Part shown: positions 24,609 through 33,978 of the stretch, piece by piece
Position numbering within the stretch: position 1 is the first letter of the stretch
How the letters are laid out: every line of letters starts with the position of its first letter
Translations under genes and position numbers: made by a program
Assembly: GCF_900637195.1 (NCBI RefSeq)
Contig: NZ_LR134356.1
Span: 4,402,001 to 4,466,000 of the forward strand
Length of the DNA stretch: 64,000 nt
Direction of reading: 5' to 3'
DNA from: Mycolicibacterium aurum
GTDB lineage: Bacteria > Actinomycetota > Actinomycetes > Mycobacteriales > Mycobacteriaceae
Notes under the pieces: model-generated
The model's input: only the letters and a program-made list of their open reading frames with translations
The model's database searches: none
Told to the model about the DNA's origin: nothing

Positions 24609-27272
24609 CTAGCTGGGGACCAGCTCGATGTGCTGGGCGCTGCTGACCTCCGCATAGCGCTGCGGGCTGCACGTCAGGATGATCACCTGACCGTGACCGG
24701 CGACGGCGTCGAACACCTCGGCCATCTTGGTCAGCCGACCGGCATCGGTGAAGCCGAGAGCATCGTCGATGACGACCGGCACGCTGTCCTCCTTGGCCAC
24801 CAGCGCGGCACCGGCCAGCCTCGCCACGATGCCCAGCTGCTCCTTGGCGCCGCCCGACAGCGAGTCATACGGGACGGTGCGCCCGGACAGGGTCCGCGCA
24901 CCGATGCACAGTTGACTGTCGACATCGACCTCGAAGCTGTCGCCGAACACGATGCGGCCCAGGCGTTCCACCTCGCCGCGGAACGGGTCGACGTAGCGCT
25001 GCCGCATCGCGTCGCGGTGCCTGCCCATGACCGACCGGAGCAACTCTGCCGCTCGGGCCCGGCGCCGCACCCGCAGGTACTCGGCCTCGGCCCGCTCGCG
25101 TTCGGTTTCGGCCATATCCAGGCTGCCCTTGCGTCCCTCGGTGCCGTACACCTTCAGCTGCGCGGCAACTTCGCGGAGTGCTTCGACGGCCTCCTGGTGC
25201 CGTGCCGCCGCTGCGTCGGCAGCCCGCTCGGCCTCGGCGAGCGCCGCGGCCACCGACTCGGGTTGCTGCGCCGCCAATTCCTCGCTGAGCCGGGTGACCA
25301 GCGCCTCGGCCTGGGCCGCGGTGTCGGCATCGGCTTCGGCGGCGACGGCCAGCTGATCGTCGGGAGCGGCAGCCCGCTGCTCCGCCAGCCGCTGGCTTGC
25401 CGCGGCGAGCTCGGTCTGGGCGGCCTGGACCTTCTCCATGAGGCGGGCGGCGAGCAGCCCACGCTGGGCGAGCAGCTTGCCTGCCTCTTCGGCGACCTTC
25501 CGGTGCGTCTCGCAGTCGCGCATGGCCTGCTGGTGAACCGCCGTGGCCTCGATGAGTTCCAGTCGCTGGGCAGCGGGGTCCAGCACGCCGCCCGTCGCGG
25601 CGTCGAAAAGACCGTCCTCGGCAGGAATGTTCTCCTGCAGCGTGGTCAGCCGGGCCCGCAGGTCGTCCGCGGTGTCCTCGGCGGTGAGTGCCTGCAGAAC
25701 CGCACGAACCTGCCGGTGACCGGCCTGCAGCTCGTGTCGGCGCTGATCCAGCGCCCGCGCCGCCTCGATGTCGGCGGCTCCGATCTGCCGCAGGGTTTCG
25801 GCCAGCGTCGCGGCGGCCGCGTCGAGCGAGGCCTGCGTGGCGGTGGCCGACGCCGCCGGCACCACCCGCACGGACAGCACACCGGGGATGTCGACGCCGG
25901 TGGTCGCGGTGACACCGGCCGACCATCGGTCACCGGCGCGCAACGTCACCGCTTCGCCGTCGACGGTCAGCTCCACATCGGCGGCGGCGACCATCTCGAT
26001 ATGGGCCGAGGTCTGCTCGACGGCGGCGGTGGCCCGACCGACGGCCGCGGCGGCCGATTCCGCGGCGGCCATCAGCGCGTCCGTCAGTGCGATCGACCCG
26101 AGGTCCTGCTGCAGGGTCGCGAGTTGACGCTCGTGGCGCTCGATGGTCGCCAGGCGGCCGGCGAGACGGTCGGCCTCCTCCCGGTCTGCCAGACGCTGCA
26201 CAGCGCTGCGCGCCCGGTCGAGGCGAGCCTGGCCTGCCGCCAGCGCTGCTCGCGCCTCCACGGCAGCCGCGTCGGCGGCGACCTGCATCTCGGCGGCGGT
26301 GTCGTGATTGTCGGTGGCCACCTCGGCTTCGGCCTGCAGGCGTGCCACCGCAGCGGTGCGCTCGCCGATCTCGGCGCGGGTACGCCGTCGCTCGGTCAGC
26401 GCGGCGCGTGACGCAGCGTGGGTGGCCCTGGCAGCGTCGGCGAGCGCAGCGGCCTGGTCGCGCTCGGCCCGAAGTGTGGCCACCGCCTGGGCGGCTGCGC
26501 GAATGCTGGTCAGATGTGCTGCGGCCGTGGCACTTTCCCTGGCGAGTTGGGCCAGGTCACCGGACAGCGCCGCGTGCCTGCGCACGGCCTCGTCGACCTC
26601 GGCGACTGCGGCGGCCCGGCGGGCGACGTCGTCGTCGGCGGCGCGCAACCGCGCCGTCGCCGCGGCCCACTCGCCGGTGGGACGCCCCGTTGACGTGAAG
26701 TAGCGCCGATACTCCTGCTCGACCCTGTCGATCAGCAGCGCATCGACGGTGCCTGCACACTCTGCCGCAGGCGCCGCATCATCGACCTCACCGGCGACCA
26801 CGTCGAGCGCACGGGACAGCGCGTTGCACCCCGACAGGTCCGCGGCCGACATCGGGGCCGACTGCAGGACCCGCTGCGCCTGCCAGAGATCGAGGTCGAC
26901 GGTCTCGGCGAGCATGGCACGCACGCGCTCGTGCGCCTCGTCGCCGGTGAGCTGCTCGCGGCGGGGCATCAGCACCGTCAGCTCCGTCTCAGGCTTCTTG
27001 TGGAACCTCTTGCGGTAGACGAAACGGTAGGGCCCCGCCGAGATTTCGGCGATCACTTCGGCGCCGACATCGGCGTGGGTGGGCTTGACCTGCTTGACTT
27101 CCTTCTTGCTGGAACGGTCCTTGGATTCCAGCAGCAGGTCGAGCGCCTCGAGCATCGAGGTCTTGCCCGTCTCGTTGGCTCCGCTGACCACGACGACGCC
27201 GTGGTCGGGAAATGCGATGTCGCGGTGGGTGATTCCGCGGTAATTGGTCAGCACCAGACGATGCAACTTCAT
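24609..27272 (-). CDS. SbcC/Rad50-like coiled-coil ATPase (Rv1278 type)
   Basis: This 887-residue SMC-like protein has an N-terminal Walker A GANETGKT (31-38) in a Rad50/RecF-type lobe. A very long Ala/Glu/Arg-rich coiled coil (about 175-730) is broken by a globular centre (about 400-520), and a C-terminal lobe has signature LSGGAKEQ (805-812) and Walker B PVVIDDALGF. I see no CxxC zinc hook in the coiled-coil apex, unlike classic Rad50/SbcC. It overlaps the phosphoesterase gene by ATGA, so the two should form a SbcCD-like nuclease. In M. tuberculosis the equivalent pair is Rv1277/Rv1278. Confidence 0.9.
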   Translation of the reverse strand: MKLHRLVLTNYRGITHRDIAFPDHGVVVVSGANETGKTSMLEALDLLLESKDRSSKKEVKQVKPTHADVGAEVIAEISAGPYRFVYRKRFHKKPETELTVLMPRREQLTGDEAHERVRAMLAETVDLDLWQAQRVLQSAPMSAADLSGCNALSRALDVVAGEVDDAAPAAECAGTVDALLIDRVEQEYRRYFTSTGRPTGEWAAATARLRAADDDVARRAAAVAEVDEAVRRHAALSGDLAQLARESATAAAHLTSIRAAAQAVATLRAERDQAAALADAARATHAASRAALTERRRTRAEIGERTAAVARLQAEAEVATDNHDTAAEMQVAADAAAVEARAALAAGQARLDRARSAVQRLADREEADRLAGRLATIERHERQLATLQQDLGSIALTDALMAAAESAAAAVGRATAAVEQTSAHIEMVAAADVELTVDGEAVTLRAGDRWSAGVTATTGVDIPGVLSVRVVPAASATATQASLDAAAATLAETLRQIGAADIEAARALDQRRHELQAGHRQVRAVLQALTAEDTADDLRARLTTLQENIPAEDGLFDAATGGVLDPAAQRLELIEATAVHQQAMRDCETHRKVAEEAGKLLAQRGLLAARLMEKVQAAQTELAAASQRLAEQRAAAPDDQLAVAAEADADTAAQAEALVTRLSEELAAQQPESVAAALAEAERAADAAAARHQEAVEALREVAAQLKVYGTEGRKGSLDMAETERERAEAEYLRVRRRARAAELLRSVMGRHRDAMRQRYVDPFRGEVERLGRIVFGDSFEVDVDSQLCIGARTLSGRTVPYDSLSGGAKEQLGIVARLAGAALVAKEDSVPVVIDDALGFTDAGRLTKMAEVFDAVAGHGQVIILTCSPQRYAEVSSAQHIELVPS

Positions 27273-28417
27273 GCCGCACCCCCTTCGGCCAACCGCAGCA
27301 ACAGCCCCAGAGCGGCGCGGGCGTCCTCGGCATCGTCGCCCATGGACCGCGCCGTGGCCACCAGCTCGTCGACCGCGGCGGCGGCGAAGCCGCCGATGCC
27401 GAGGTCGTCGAACTCACCGTCGGCGGGCATCACCGCGATGTCGGTCTGCTTGTCCCACGGCACGAGAGCCGCGAACAACCGGGCATAGCGGTCCAGACAG
27501 GCATCCAGTGCGGCGCGGTCGGTGACGGTCAGCGACCCGGTGAGGCCGAGCCTGATCACCGTGCGCTCCTTGTCGGGCATCTGGTCGAGGTTGATGTCGA
27601 GGTCGGCCACGTCGCGGCGGTTGTCCACCGCGTAGCGCAGCGACATGAACCGCCAGGCGCCGACCCGGTGCGCGTCCACCCGCACCGGCCGGTGCTCATC
27701 GGACTCGTCGATGTCGACGGCCAGCACCTGCCCCGGTTCGGGTTCGATGTCGTCATAGTTGGTGACCTCAGGCGATCCCGAGTACCAGATGCGCCCGGTG
27801 GAGCCGACACTCATTCGGGAGTGCTTGTCCCCCAACGCCACATAGTGCACGGCGCCCCGGGCGAGGGCGGCCTCCAGCGCGGCGAGACCGATCAGCGACG
27901 GCCTGTCCTTGTCCGGGACGAGGATGTCGACGGCTCCGTGGCCCACCACGATGCGCGTCACACCGTCCGACGGCAGCCCCTCGAGGACGTCCGAGACGAG
28001 GTCGGTGGTGGGCGCCTTGGAGTACCACGGCGCGGCGACCAACTGCAGGCCCGGCCGCACCTCATGGATTCCGGGACGGTCGAGCACGACCACGTTCTCG
28101 GGCTTCTCCGAGGTGAACAGCGCGCTGGTGTACACCGACGACGCGTCCAGCGGATCGTGATTGCCCGGCAACAGGTACACCGGGACACCGATGCCGCGCA
28201 TCGCTTCCAGCGAGGTGCTGACCTCACGCGGGGCGAGTTGATTGTGTTCGAACACGTCGCCGGAGACGACGACGAACTCTGCGCCGACGTCGACGGCCAG
28301 CCGGCCGAGCGCGGTGACCGCGCCGCGCCGGGCCGCCGAATACCGCGGCTGCGCATCTCCGTTCAGATAGTGACGGGTCATTCCGAGCTGCCAGTCAGCA
28401 GTGTGCAGAAATCGCAT
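27269..28417 (-). CDS. SbcD/Mre11-like metallophosphoesterase (Rv1277 type)
   Basis: This 382-residue calcineurin-like nuclease subunit starts MRFLHTADWQLG. The metal motifs are visible: ADWQ (9-12), GDVFEHN, GNHDPLD, GHGAVD and GDKHS. The first motif reads D-x-Q where many SbcD/Mre11 proteins have D-x-H, a substitution at a metal-ligand position. A C-terminal capping domain follows (about 260-380). The ATG at 28417 lies 11 bases after AGGACGGG-type purines. It is upstream of and coupled to the SbcC-like gene, and would act with it in processing DNA ends or hairpins. Confidence 0.9.
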   Translation of the reverse strand: MRFLHTADWQLGMTRHYLNGDAQPRYSAARRGAVTALGRLAVDVGAEFVVVSGDVFEHNQLAPREVSTSLEAMRGIGVPVYLLPGNHDPLDASSVYTSALFTSEKPENVVVLDRPGIHEVRPGLQLVAAPWYSKAPTTDLVSDVLEGLPSDGVTRIVVGHGAVDILVPDKDRPSLIGLAALEAALARGAVHYVALGDKHSRMSVGSTGRIWYSGSPEVTNYDDIEPEPGQVLAVDIDESDEHRPVRVDAHRVGAWRFMSLRYAVDNRRDVADLDINLDQMPDKERTVIRLGLTGSLTVTDRAALDACLDRYARLFAALVPWDKQTDIAVMPADGEFDDLGIGGFAAAAVDELVATARSMGDDAEDARAALGLLLRLAEGGAA

Positions 28418-28528
28418 CTCAGCCCGTCCTTTCCCCTCGTTGTCTGCCAGGTCCCCATCGTTTCCTCCAGGGCACAGCCACTGTAGGGCGAGCCGCCGAC
28501 AAGTCCGTGGACGCGGACCGGCATGCCC

Positions 28529-28534
28529 TACGGT
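28529..28534 (+). promoter_or_regulatory. -10 box for leaderless phosphatase transcript
   Basis: TACGGT lies seven bases before the ATG at 28542, the spacing of a leaderless mycobacterial promoter. No ribosome site precedes that ATG, which fits. Confidence 0.45.
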
Positions 28535-28541
28535 TAATCGA

Positions 28542-29060
28542 ATGAGCGACCGATACCGCACGCTGCTGCTGCTCCGCCACGCCAAGTCGGACTATCCGGA
28601 CGGAGTGGCCGATCACGACCGGCCACTGGCCCCGCGGGGCATCCGCGAAGGCGCGTTGGCAGGCGAGTGGATCGCCGCGAACGTCGGGACCGTGGACGCG
28701 GTGCTGTGTTCGTCGGCGACCCGCACCCGACAGACGCTGGAACGCACCGGGATCACCGCGCCCGTCGAGTACGTCGACCGGATCTACGACGCGACGCCCG
28801 GCATCGTCATCGAGGAGATCAACGCGGTGCAGTCCCGATTCGATGCCGACGTCAGCACGCTGCTGGTCGTCGGGCACGAGCCGGTGATGTCCATGCTCGC
28901 GATGAGCCTGGCGGACGAGGAATCCAGCAGCGGCCCTGCCGCCCAGAAACTTTCGGCGAAGTTCCCGACGTCGTCCATCGCGGTGCTCCGCGTCTCGTCA
29001 CCGTGGGATCAGGTCGCGATGCGCGGTGCCGAGCTGGTCGACTTCCACACGGCGCGCTAA
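28542..29060 (+). CDS. SixA-type phosphohistidine/histidine phosphatase
   Basis: This 172-residue protein belongs to the histidine phosphatase superfamily, SixA branch. The catalytic RHAKSD (Arg12, His13) forms the phosphohistidine intermediate, and the second histidine is in VVGHEPVM. HDRPLAPRGIREG and SSATRTRQTLE complete the pocket. SixA in E. coli dephosphorylates histidine on phosphotransfer proteins; the substrate here is unknown. The ATG at 28542 is supported by a leaderless -10. It corresponds in place to Rv1276c of M. tuberculosis and converges with lprC (4-base overlap). Confidence 0.9.
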   Translation: MSDRYRTLLLLRHAKSDYPDGVADHDRPLAPRGIREGALAGEWIAANVGTVDAVLCSSATRTRQTLERTGITAPVEYVDRIYDATPGIVIEEINAVQSRFDADVSTLLVVGHEPVMSMLAMSLADEESSSGPAAQKLSAKFPTSSIAVLRVSSPWDQVAMRGAELVDFHTAR

Positions 29061-29602
29061 GCGCGCGTGGCCAGGGTCAGTTCCATGAGCTTGATCGCCA
29101 TCCCGCACGCGTCCATGCCGGGCGTCTGCGGGTTGACCCACCAGCCGACCACGCCTGCGGCATCGCTGGCGACGCCGCAGGCGCCGTTGGGGTCGTTGGG
29201 TCGCATGACGATCGACTGGATGCCGGCGACATTGCGGTCTTCGATCTGATACTGCAGCTGCTCGGCGACGCTGCGCTCATTGTCGAGGCTGCCCGTCTCG
29301 AACCAGAACCTGGTGATGTCGACCAACCCGGCCGGGTTGGCGGCCTGCCAGCGGCAGATCGCGCCGACGAAGGTGCTCTGGATGTCCAGCGGGTCGGCGC
29401 CCACGGTCTCGGCGAGGATGTCCTCGGTGAGGACCTCGCACTCCTTGAGCAGGTTCGGGTACTTGCGTTCGGAGTTGTCGTTGCGGGGCACGTCACCGGA
29501 GCCGGACCTGGCTGCGGTGCCCTCGACCGTCTGCGTGCATCCGGTCAGTACGACCAGGCCGGCCAGCGCGGCAACGGCCCCTTTGAGCACTCGGCGGGTC
29601 AT
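29057..29602 (-). CDS. lprC: Lipoprotein LprC
   Basis: This 181-residue secreted lipoprotein has a signal peptide MTRRVLKGAVAALAGLVVL ending in the lipobox LTGC. The mature domain is a DUF3558 fold: CEVLTEDILAETVGADP, then CRWQAANPAGLVDITRFWFETG and a late GACGVASDAAGVVGWW with paired cysteines. The start overlaps the lprB stop by ATGA, so LprB and LprC are co-expressed, as in M. tuberculosis Rv1274/Rv1275. Function of DUF3558 lipoproteins is unknown. The start is fixed by the overlap and the signal peptide. Confidence 0.88.
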   Translation of the reverse strand: MTRRVLKGAVAALAGLVVLTGCTQTVEGTAARSGSGDVPRNDNSERKYPNLLKECEVLTEDILAETVGADPLDIQSTFVGAICRWQAANPAGLVDITRFWFETGSLDNERSVAEQLQYQIEDRNVAGIQSIVMRPNDPNGACGVASDAAGVVGWWVNPQTPGMDACGMAIKLMELTLATRA

Positions 29603-30180
29603 TTGGAGTTCACAATCGACTGGCGGGTGAGTTCCTTGGCGACTTCGCACGCGTCGGGGTACGGCGGCTGGGCGAAGCTGATGGACCATTCGATGAAGTC
29701 GTCGCCGAACTGGATGCCGACTTCGCAGAGGTTGACCCCGATCTTCGGGTCGGGGTCCTCGTTGATCCCGATGAAGCCGTCGTGACCCTCGATGTTGATG
29801 TCTTCGACGCTGGTGCGCGACAGCTCCATGGTCTTGCGCTCGCGGCCGATGGGGCTGCCACGGAACCAGGAGAACGAGAAGTGCGGGCCCAGGATGGATC
29901 CGCCGGACAGCCACTGGCACCCGACCGAGGTCTTGGCCGTGTTCACCAGGCCGGGCACCCGGGTCTGGTTGGCGATCTCCTCGTCGCTGACGCCGCCGCA
30001 CTCGGGGAAGAACGGCCCGTGCGAGATGTTCTGCTCCGGGGCGTCGGTGGTGGGCACCACGGGGCCCTGAGGGTCGGAATCTGAGCACGCTGCGAGCACC
30101 GGAAGCAAGGCCGCAGCAGCAACGGCCAGCGCCTTAGCCGGGCGACGACGTCCGCGGAAGCTGGGGGTCACGCCATGCAC
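29599..30180 (-). CDS. lprB: Lipoprotein LprB
   Basis: This DUF3558-type lipoprotein has about 193 residues from the GTG at 30180, or 190 from the GTG at 30171 (MTPSFRGRRRPAKAL). The signal peptide ends VLAACSDS, a lipobox. The mature part contains HGPFFPECGGVSDEEI, RVPGLVNTAKTSVGCQWLSGG, FSFSWFRGSPIGRERKT and ends ELTRQSIVNSK. These stretches match what I remember of M. tuberculosis LprB. It is the first gene of the lprB-lprC pair and is divergent from the ABC exporter. Confidence 0.87.
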   Translation of the reverse strand: MHGVTPSFRGRRRPAKALAVAAAALLPVLAACSDSDPQGPVVPTTDAPEQNISHGPFFPECGGVSDEEIANQTRVPGLVNTAKTSVGCQWLSGGSILGPHFSFSWFRGSPIGRERKTMELSRTSVEDINIEGHDGFIGINEDPDPKIGVNLCEVGIQFGDDFIEWSISFAQPPYPDACEVAKELTRQSIVNSK

Positions 30181-30298
30181 TGTAGCGGCAGCCCACACCG
30201 TCAACCACCGACATGCCGATTGACCAGCCCATTTATCGGATTCTCAGGTGCGACAGCCGAACAGCCGCGCCGACTGCCGGGTGTGCGAAAGTAGCGGG

Positions 30299-32032
30299 AT
30301 GCTCTGGGGGCTGCTCCGACGGTACGCGCGCCCGTACCGGCCGCTGCTCGCGGTCGTGGCGTCCCTTCAGGTCGTCAGCACGCTGGCGACGCTGTATCTG
30401 CCGACGGTCAACGCGGCCATCATCGACGACGGTGTCGCCCAGGGCGACCTGCGCCGGATCATGGAGCTGGGGGCGGTGATGCTGGCCGTGACCGCCGTTC
30501 AGGTGGTGTGCGCCGTCGGCGCCGTGTACTTCGGATCGAAGGCGAGCATGGGTGTCGGCCGAGACCTGCGCTCGGACATGTTCCACCACGTCACCGGCTT
30601 TTCGGCGGAGGAGACCGCACGGTTCGGCGCGCCGTCGCTGCTGACGCGGACCACCAACGACGTCCAGCAGATCCAACTGCTGGTTCAGCTGACCGCAACG
30701 ATGCTCGTCACCGCCCCCATCATGTGCGTCGGCGGCATCTTGATGGCGATCCATCAGGACGCCGGCCTGTCCTGGCTGCTTGTGGTGAGTGTGCCGGTGC
30801 TGGCGCTGACCAACTACTGGATCGTGTCGCATCTGTTGCCGATCTTCCGCCGGGTGCAACGCCAGATCGACTCGATCAACCGCGTGATGCGAGAGCAGCT
30901 GACCGGCCTGCGGGTGGTGCGCGCGTTCGCGCGGGAACCCTTCGAGCGCAAGCGTTTCGCCGAAGCCAACACCGCACTCGCCGACAGCGCGCTGGAGGCC
31001 GGCCGCTGGCAGGCGCTGATGCTTCCGGTGACGACCCTGGTGATCAACATCTCCAGCGTGGCGCTCATCTGGTTCGGCGGGATGCGTATCGACTCCGGTC
31101 AGATGCAGGTCGGCTCGCTCATCGCATTCCTGTCGTACTTCATGCAGATACTCGTCGCGGTGCTGATGGCCACCTTCATCCTCGTCATCATCCCGCGCGC
31201 ATCGGTCTGCGCCGAACGGATCACGGAGGTGTTCGGCACCGAACCTGCGATCACCAGCTCCCCCGACGCCATCGCACCGTCGACCGTCAACGGCGAAATC
31301 CGATTCGACGCAGCGACGTTCAGCTACGCCGGCGCGGACCGGCCGGTGCTGCAGGACGTCTCGTTCGTCGCACGCCCGGGCACGACGACGGCCGTCGTCG
31401 GGTCCACCGGATCGGGCAAGTCCACGTTGGTGTCCCTGATCTGCCGGCTCTACGACGTCACCGGCGGATCGGTGAGCGTTGACGGCGTCGACGTGCGGGA
31501 CCTCGACATCGAACGGCTGTGGGCCCTCATCGGGCTGGTCCCCCAGCGCGGGTACCTGTTCTCGGGCACCATTGCCGACAACCTGTACTACGGCAAGGCG
31601 GACGCGACCGAGGACGAGATGTGGGAGGCGCTGCGGGTGGCGTGCGCCGACGACTTCGTCCGCGCTCACCCCGACGGTCTGTCGATGCGGGTGGCCCAGG
31701 GCGGCATGAACTTCTCCGGTGGCCAGCGGCAGCGGCTGGCCATCGCGCGCGCCGTGATCCGGCGGCCGCTGGTCTACCTGTTCGACGACTCGTTCTCCGC
31801 GCTGGACGTGCACACCGACGCGCGCGTACGGGAGCGGGTGCGGGCTGCGTCCGCGGGATCCACAGTGCTGATTGTGTCCCAGCGGATCTCGACCGTGGCC
31901 ACCGCCGAGCTGATCGTCGTCGTCGACGACGGCCGGGTGGTGGGGTCGGGCACCCACGACGAACTGCTCCAGACATGCCAGGCGTACCGCGAGTTCGCGG
32001 ATTCGCAGTCGGTGTCGGCCGGAGAACGATGA
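30299..32032 (+). CDS. ABC exporter half-transporter with degenerate ATP site (Rv1273c type)
   Basis: This 577-residue half-transporter has a six-helix exporter domain (1-320) and a C-terminal ATPase domain with Walker A GSTGSGKS and signature NFSGGQRQ. Walker B reads VYLFDDSFSALD, with Asp where the catalytic Glu should be, and the H-loop reads IVSQRIST, with Gln in place of His. The site built from these motifs is therefore probably non-hydrolytic, as in known asymmetric heterodimeric exporters. It overlaps the partner gene by ATGA. The substrate is unknown. The ATG at 30299 begins MLWGLLRRYARPYRPLLA. Confidence 0.93.
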   Translation: MLWGLLRRYARPYRPLLAVVASLQVVSTLATLYLPTVNAAIIDDGVAQGDLRRIMELGAVMLAVTAVQVVCAVGAVYFGSKASMGVGRDLRSDMFHHVTGFSAEETARFGAPSLLTRTTNDVQQIQLLVQLTATMLVTAPIMCVGGILMAIHQDAGLSWLLVVSVPVLALTNYWIVSHLLPIFRRVQRQIDSINRVMREQLTGLRVVRAFAREPFERKRFAEANTALADSALEAGRWQALMLPVTTLVINISSVALIWFGGMRIDSGQMQVGSLIAFLSYFMQILVAVLMATFILVIIPRASVCAERITEVFGTEPAITSSPDAIAPSTVNGEIRFDAATFSYAGADRPVLQDVSFVARPGTTTAVVGSTGSGKSTLVSLICRLYDVTGGSVSVDGVDVRDLDIERLWALIGLVPQRGYLFSGTIADNLYYGKADATEDEMWEALRVACADDFVRAHPDGLSMRVAQGGMNFSGGQRQRLAIARAVIRRPLVYLFDDSFSALDVHTDARVRERVRAASAGSTVLIVSQRISTVATAELIVVVDDGRVVGSGTHDELLQTCQAYREFADSQSVSAGER

Positions 32033-33933
32033 CCGGACCGATGGGAGGCCCCATGCGGGGGAACGAACCCCCACAGGTTCGGTCCCGCGATTTCACCGCG
32101 TCCGCGGTGCGGTTGCTGCGGCGCCTCATCCCCCAGCGCGGTCTGACGATCGTGGTGATGGCACTCGGTATCGGCGGCATCGCGATCGGCGTGGTGGGGC
32201 CGCGCATCCTCGGGCACGCCACCGACCTGTTGTTCAGCGGTGTGATCGGCCGTCAGCTGCCCGCCGGCCTGACCAAGGAGCAGGCCGTCGAGGCCGCCAG
32301 GGCCAGGGGCGACGACACCTTCGCCGACCTGCTGTCGGGCATGACCGTGGTGCCGGGACAGGGCGTGGACTTCGGCGCCGTCGGCCGCACGCTGGCACTG
32401 GCGCTGGGCCTGTATCTGATTGCCGCGCTGCTGGTCTGGCTACAGGCCCGGCTGCTCAACGTCGTCGTGCAGCGCACCATGGTCTCGCTGCGCGCCGACG
32501 TCGAGGACAAGGTGCACCGGCTTCCGCTGCGGTACTTCGACTCCCGGCAGCGCGGCGAGGTGCTCAGCAGGGTCACCAACGACGTCGACAACCTGCAGCA
32601 GTCGCTGACGATGTCGATCACCCAGTTGCTGACCTCGGTACTGACCGTGGTGGCGGTACTGGTGATGATGCTGACGATCTCGCCGCTGCTGACCCTGCTC
32701 ACCGTGGTGACGGTGCCGCTGTCGCTGTGGGTCACCCGCTCGATCGCCAGGCGGTCTCGCACGCTGTTCATCGCCCAGTGGACCAACACCGGCAGGCTCA
32801 ACGCCCACATCGAAGAGACCTACAGCGGGTTCACCGTGGTCAAGACGTTCGGGCACCGCGCCCACGCCGAGGACCAGTTCCGCGAGCTCAACGACGACGT
32901 CTACCGCGCCAGCTTCGGCGCCCAGTTGCTGTCCGGGCTGGTGTCGCCCGCAACGATCTTCATCGGAAACCTGAGTTACGTGGCGGTGGCGGTGGTGGGC
33001 GGCCTGCAGGTCGCGACCGGGCAGATCACCCTCGGCGGCATCCAGGCCTTCATCCAGTACGTCCGCCAGTTCAATCAGCCGCTCACCCAGATCGCGGGCA
33101 TGTACAACACCATGCAGTCCGGAATCGCCAGCGCCGAGCGGGTATTCGACCTGCTCGACGCCGAGGAGGAACAAACCGAACTGCCCGCCACCCTGCCGAC
33201 GGGTGTGGACGGGCGCGAGGGCCGGGTGGAGTTCGACCGGGTGTGGTTCAGCTACCAGCCGGGCGCACCGGTGATCGAGGAGCTCTCCCTGATCGCCGAA
33301 CCCGGATCCACCGTTGCGATCGTCGGGCCCACCGGGGCGGGCAAGACGACCCTGGTGAACCTCCTGATGCGCTTCTACGAGGTCGACTCGGGACGGATCC
33401 TGATCGACGGCGTCGACATCACGTCGGTGAGCCGGAGTTCGCTGCGCTCGCAGATCGGCATGGTGCTGCAGGACACGTGGCTGTTCGCCGGCACCATCTA
33501 CGAGAACATCGCCTACGGACGCCCCGATGCCGACCGCGACGAGGTGATCGAGGCAGCCACGGCGGCGTACGTGGACAGGTTCGTGCAGACGCTGCCCGAC
33601 GGATACGACACCCGCATCAACGACGGCGGCACGAACATCAGCGCCGGTGAGAAACAGCTGATCACGATCGCCCGCGCGGTACTGGCGCGCCCCCAGCTGT
33701 TGATTCTCGACGAGGCGACCAGCTCGGTGGACACCCGCACCGAGGTGCTGATCCAGCACGCCATGGCGCAGCTGCGCCGCGGTCGGACGAGTTTCATCAT
33801 TGCGCACCGGCTTTCGACGATCCGGGATGCGGACGTCATCCTGGTCATGGAGTCCGGGAAGATCGTCGAACGCGGCACCCACAGCGAGCTGCTGGCGCGC
33901 CGGGGCGAGTACTGGTCGATGACACAGGCGTGA
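32029..33933 (+). CDS. ABC exporter half-transporter with catalytic ATP site (Rv1272c type)
   Basis: This is the 634-residue partner of the preceding gene. It has six helices with an extra extracytoplasmic insert (about 85-125), then an ATPase domain with Walker A GPTGAGKT, Walker B LLILDEATSSVD carrying the catalytic Glu, and H-loop IIAHRLST. The signature reads NISAGEKQ instead of LSGGQ, a change expected in the half that pairs with the degenerate site. The ATGA overlap with the upstream gene indicates equal expression. M. tuberculosis Rv1273c/Rv1272c is the matching pair; an envelope lipid or drug substrate is possible but not readable. Confidence 0.93.
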   Translation: MTGPMGGPMRGNEPPQVRSRDFTASAVRLLRRLIPQRGLTIVVMALGIGGIAIGVVGPRILGHATDLLFSGVIGRQLPAGLTKEQAVEAARARGDDTFADLLSGMTVVPGQGVDFGAVGRTLALALGLYLIAALLVWLQARLLNVVVQRTMVSLRADVEDKVHRLPLRYFDSRQRGEVLSRVTNDVDNLQQSLTMSITQLLTSVLTVVAVLVMMLTISPLLTLLTVVTVPLSLWVTRSIARRSRTLFIAQWTNTGRLNAHIEETYSGFTVVKTFGHRAHAEDQFRELNDDVYRASFGAQLLSGLVSPATIFIGNLSYVAVAVVGGLQVATGQITLGGIQAFIQYVRQFNQPLTQIAGMYNTMQSGIASAERVFDLLDAEEEQTELPATLPTGVDGREGRVEFDRVWFSYQPGAPVIEELSLIAEPGSTVAIVGPTGAGKTTLVNLLMRFYEVDSGRILIDGVDITSVSRSSLRSQIGMVLQDTWLFAGTIYENIAYGRPDADRDEVIEAATAAYVDRFVQTLPDGYDTRINDGGTNISAGEKQLITIARAVLARPQLLILDEATSSVDTRTEVLIQHAMAQLRRGRTSFIIAHRLSTIRDADVILVMESGKIVERGTHSELLARRGEYWSMTQA

Positions 33934-33978
33934 CTCCGATCGCCGGTTTAAGCGTTGTGCTTCGTGCAGGATGGCGAC

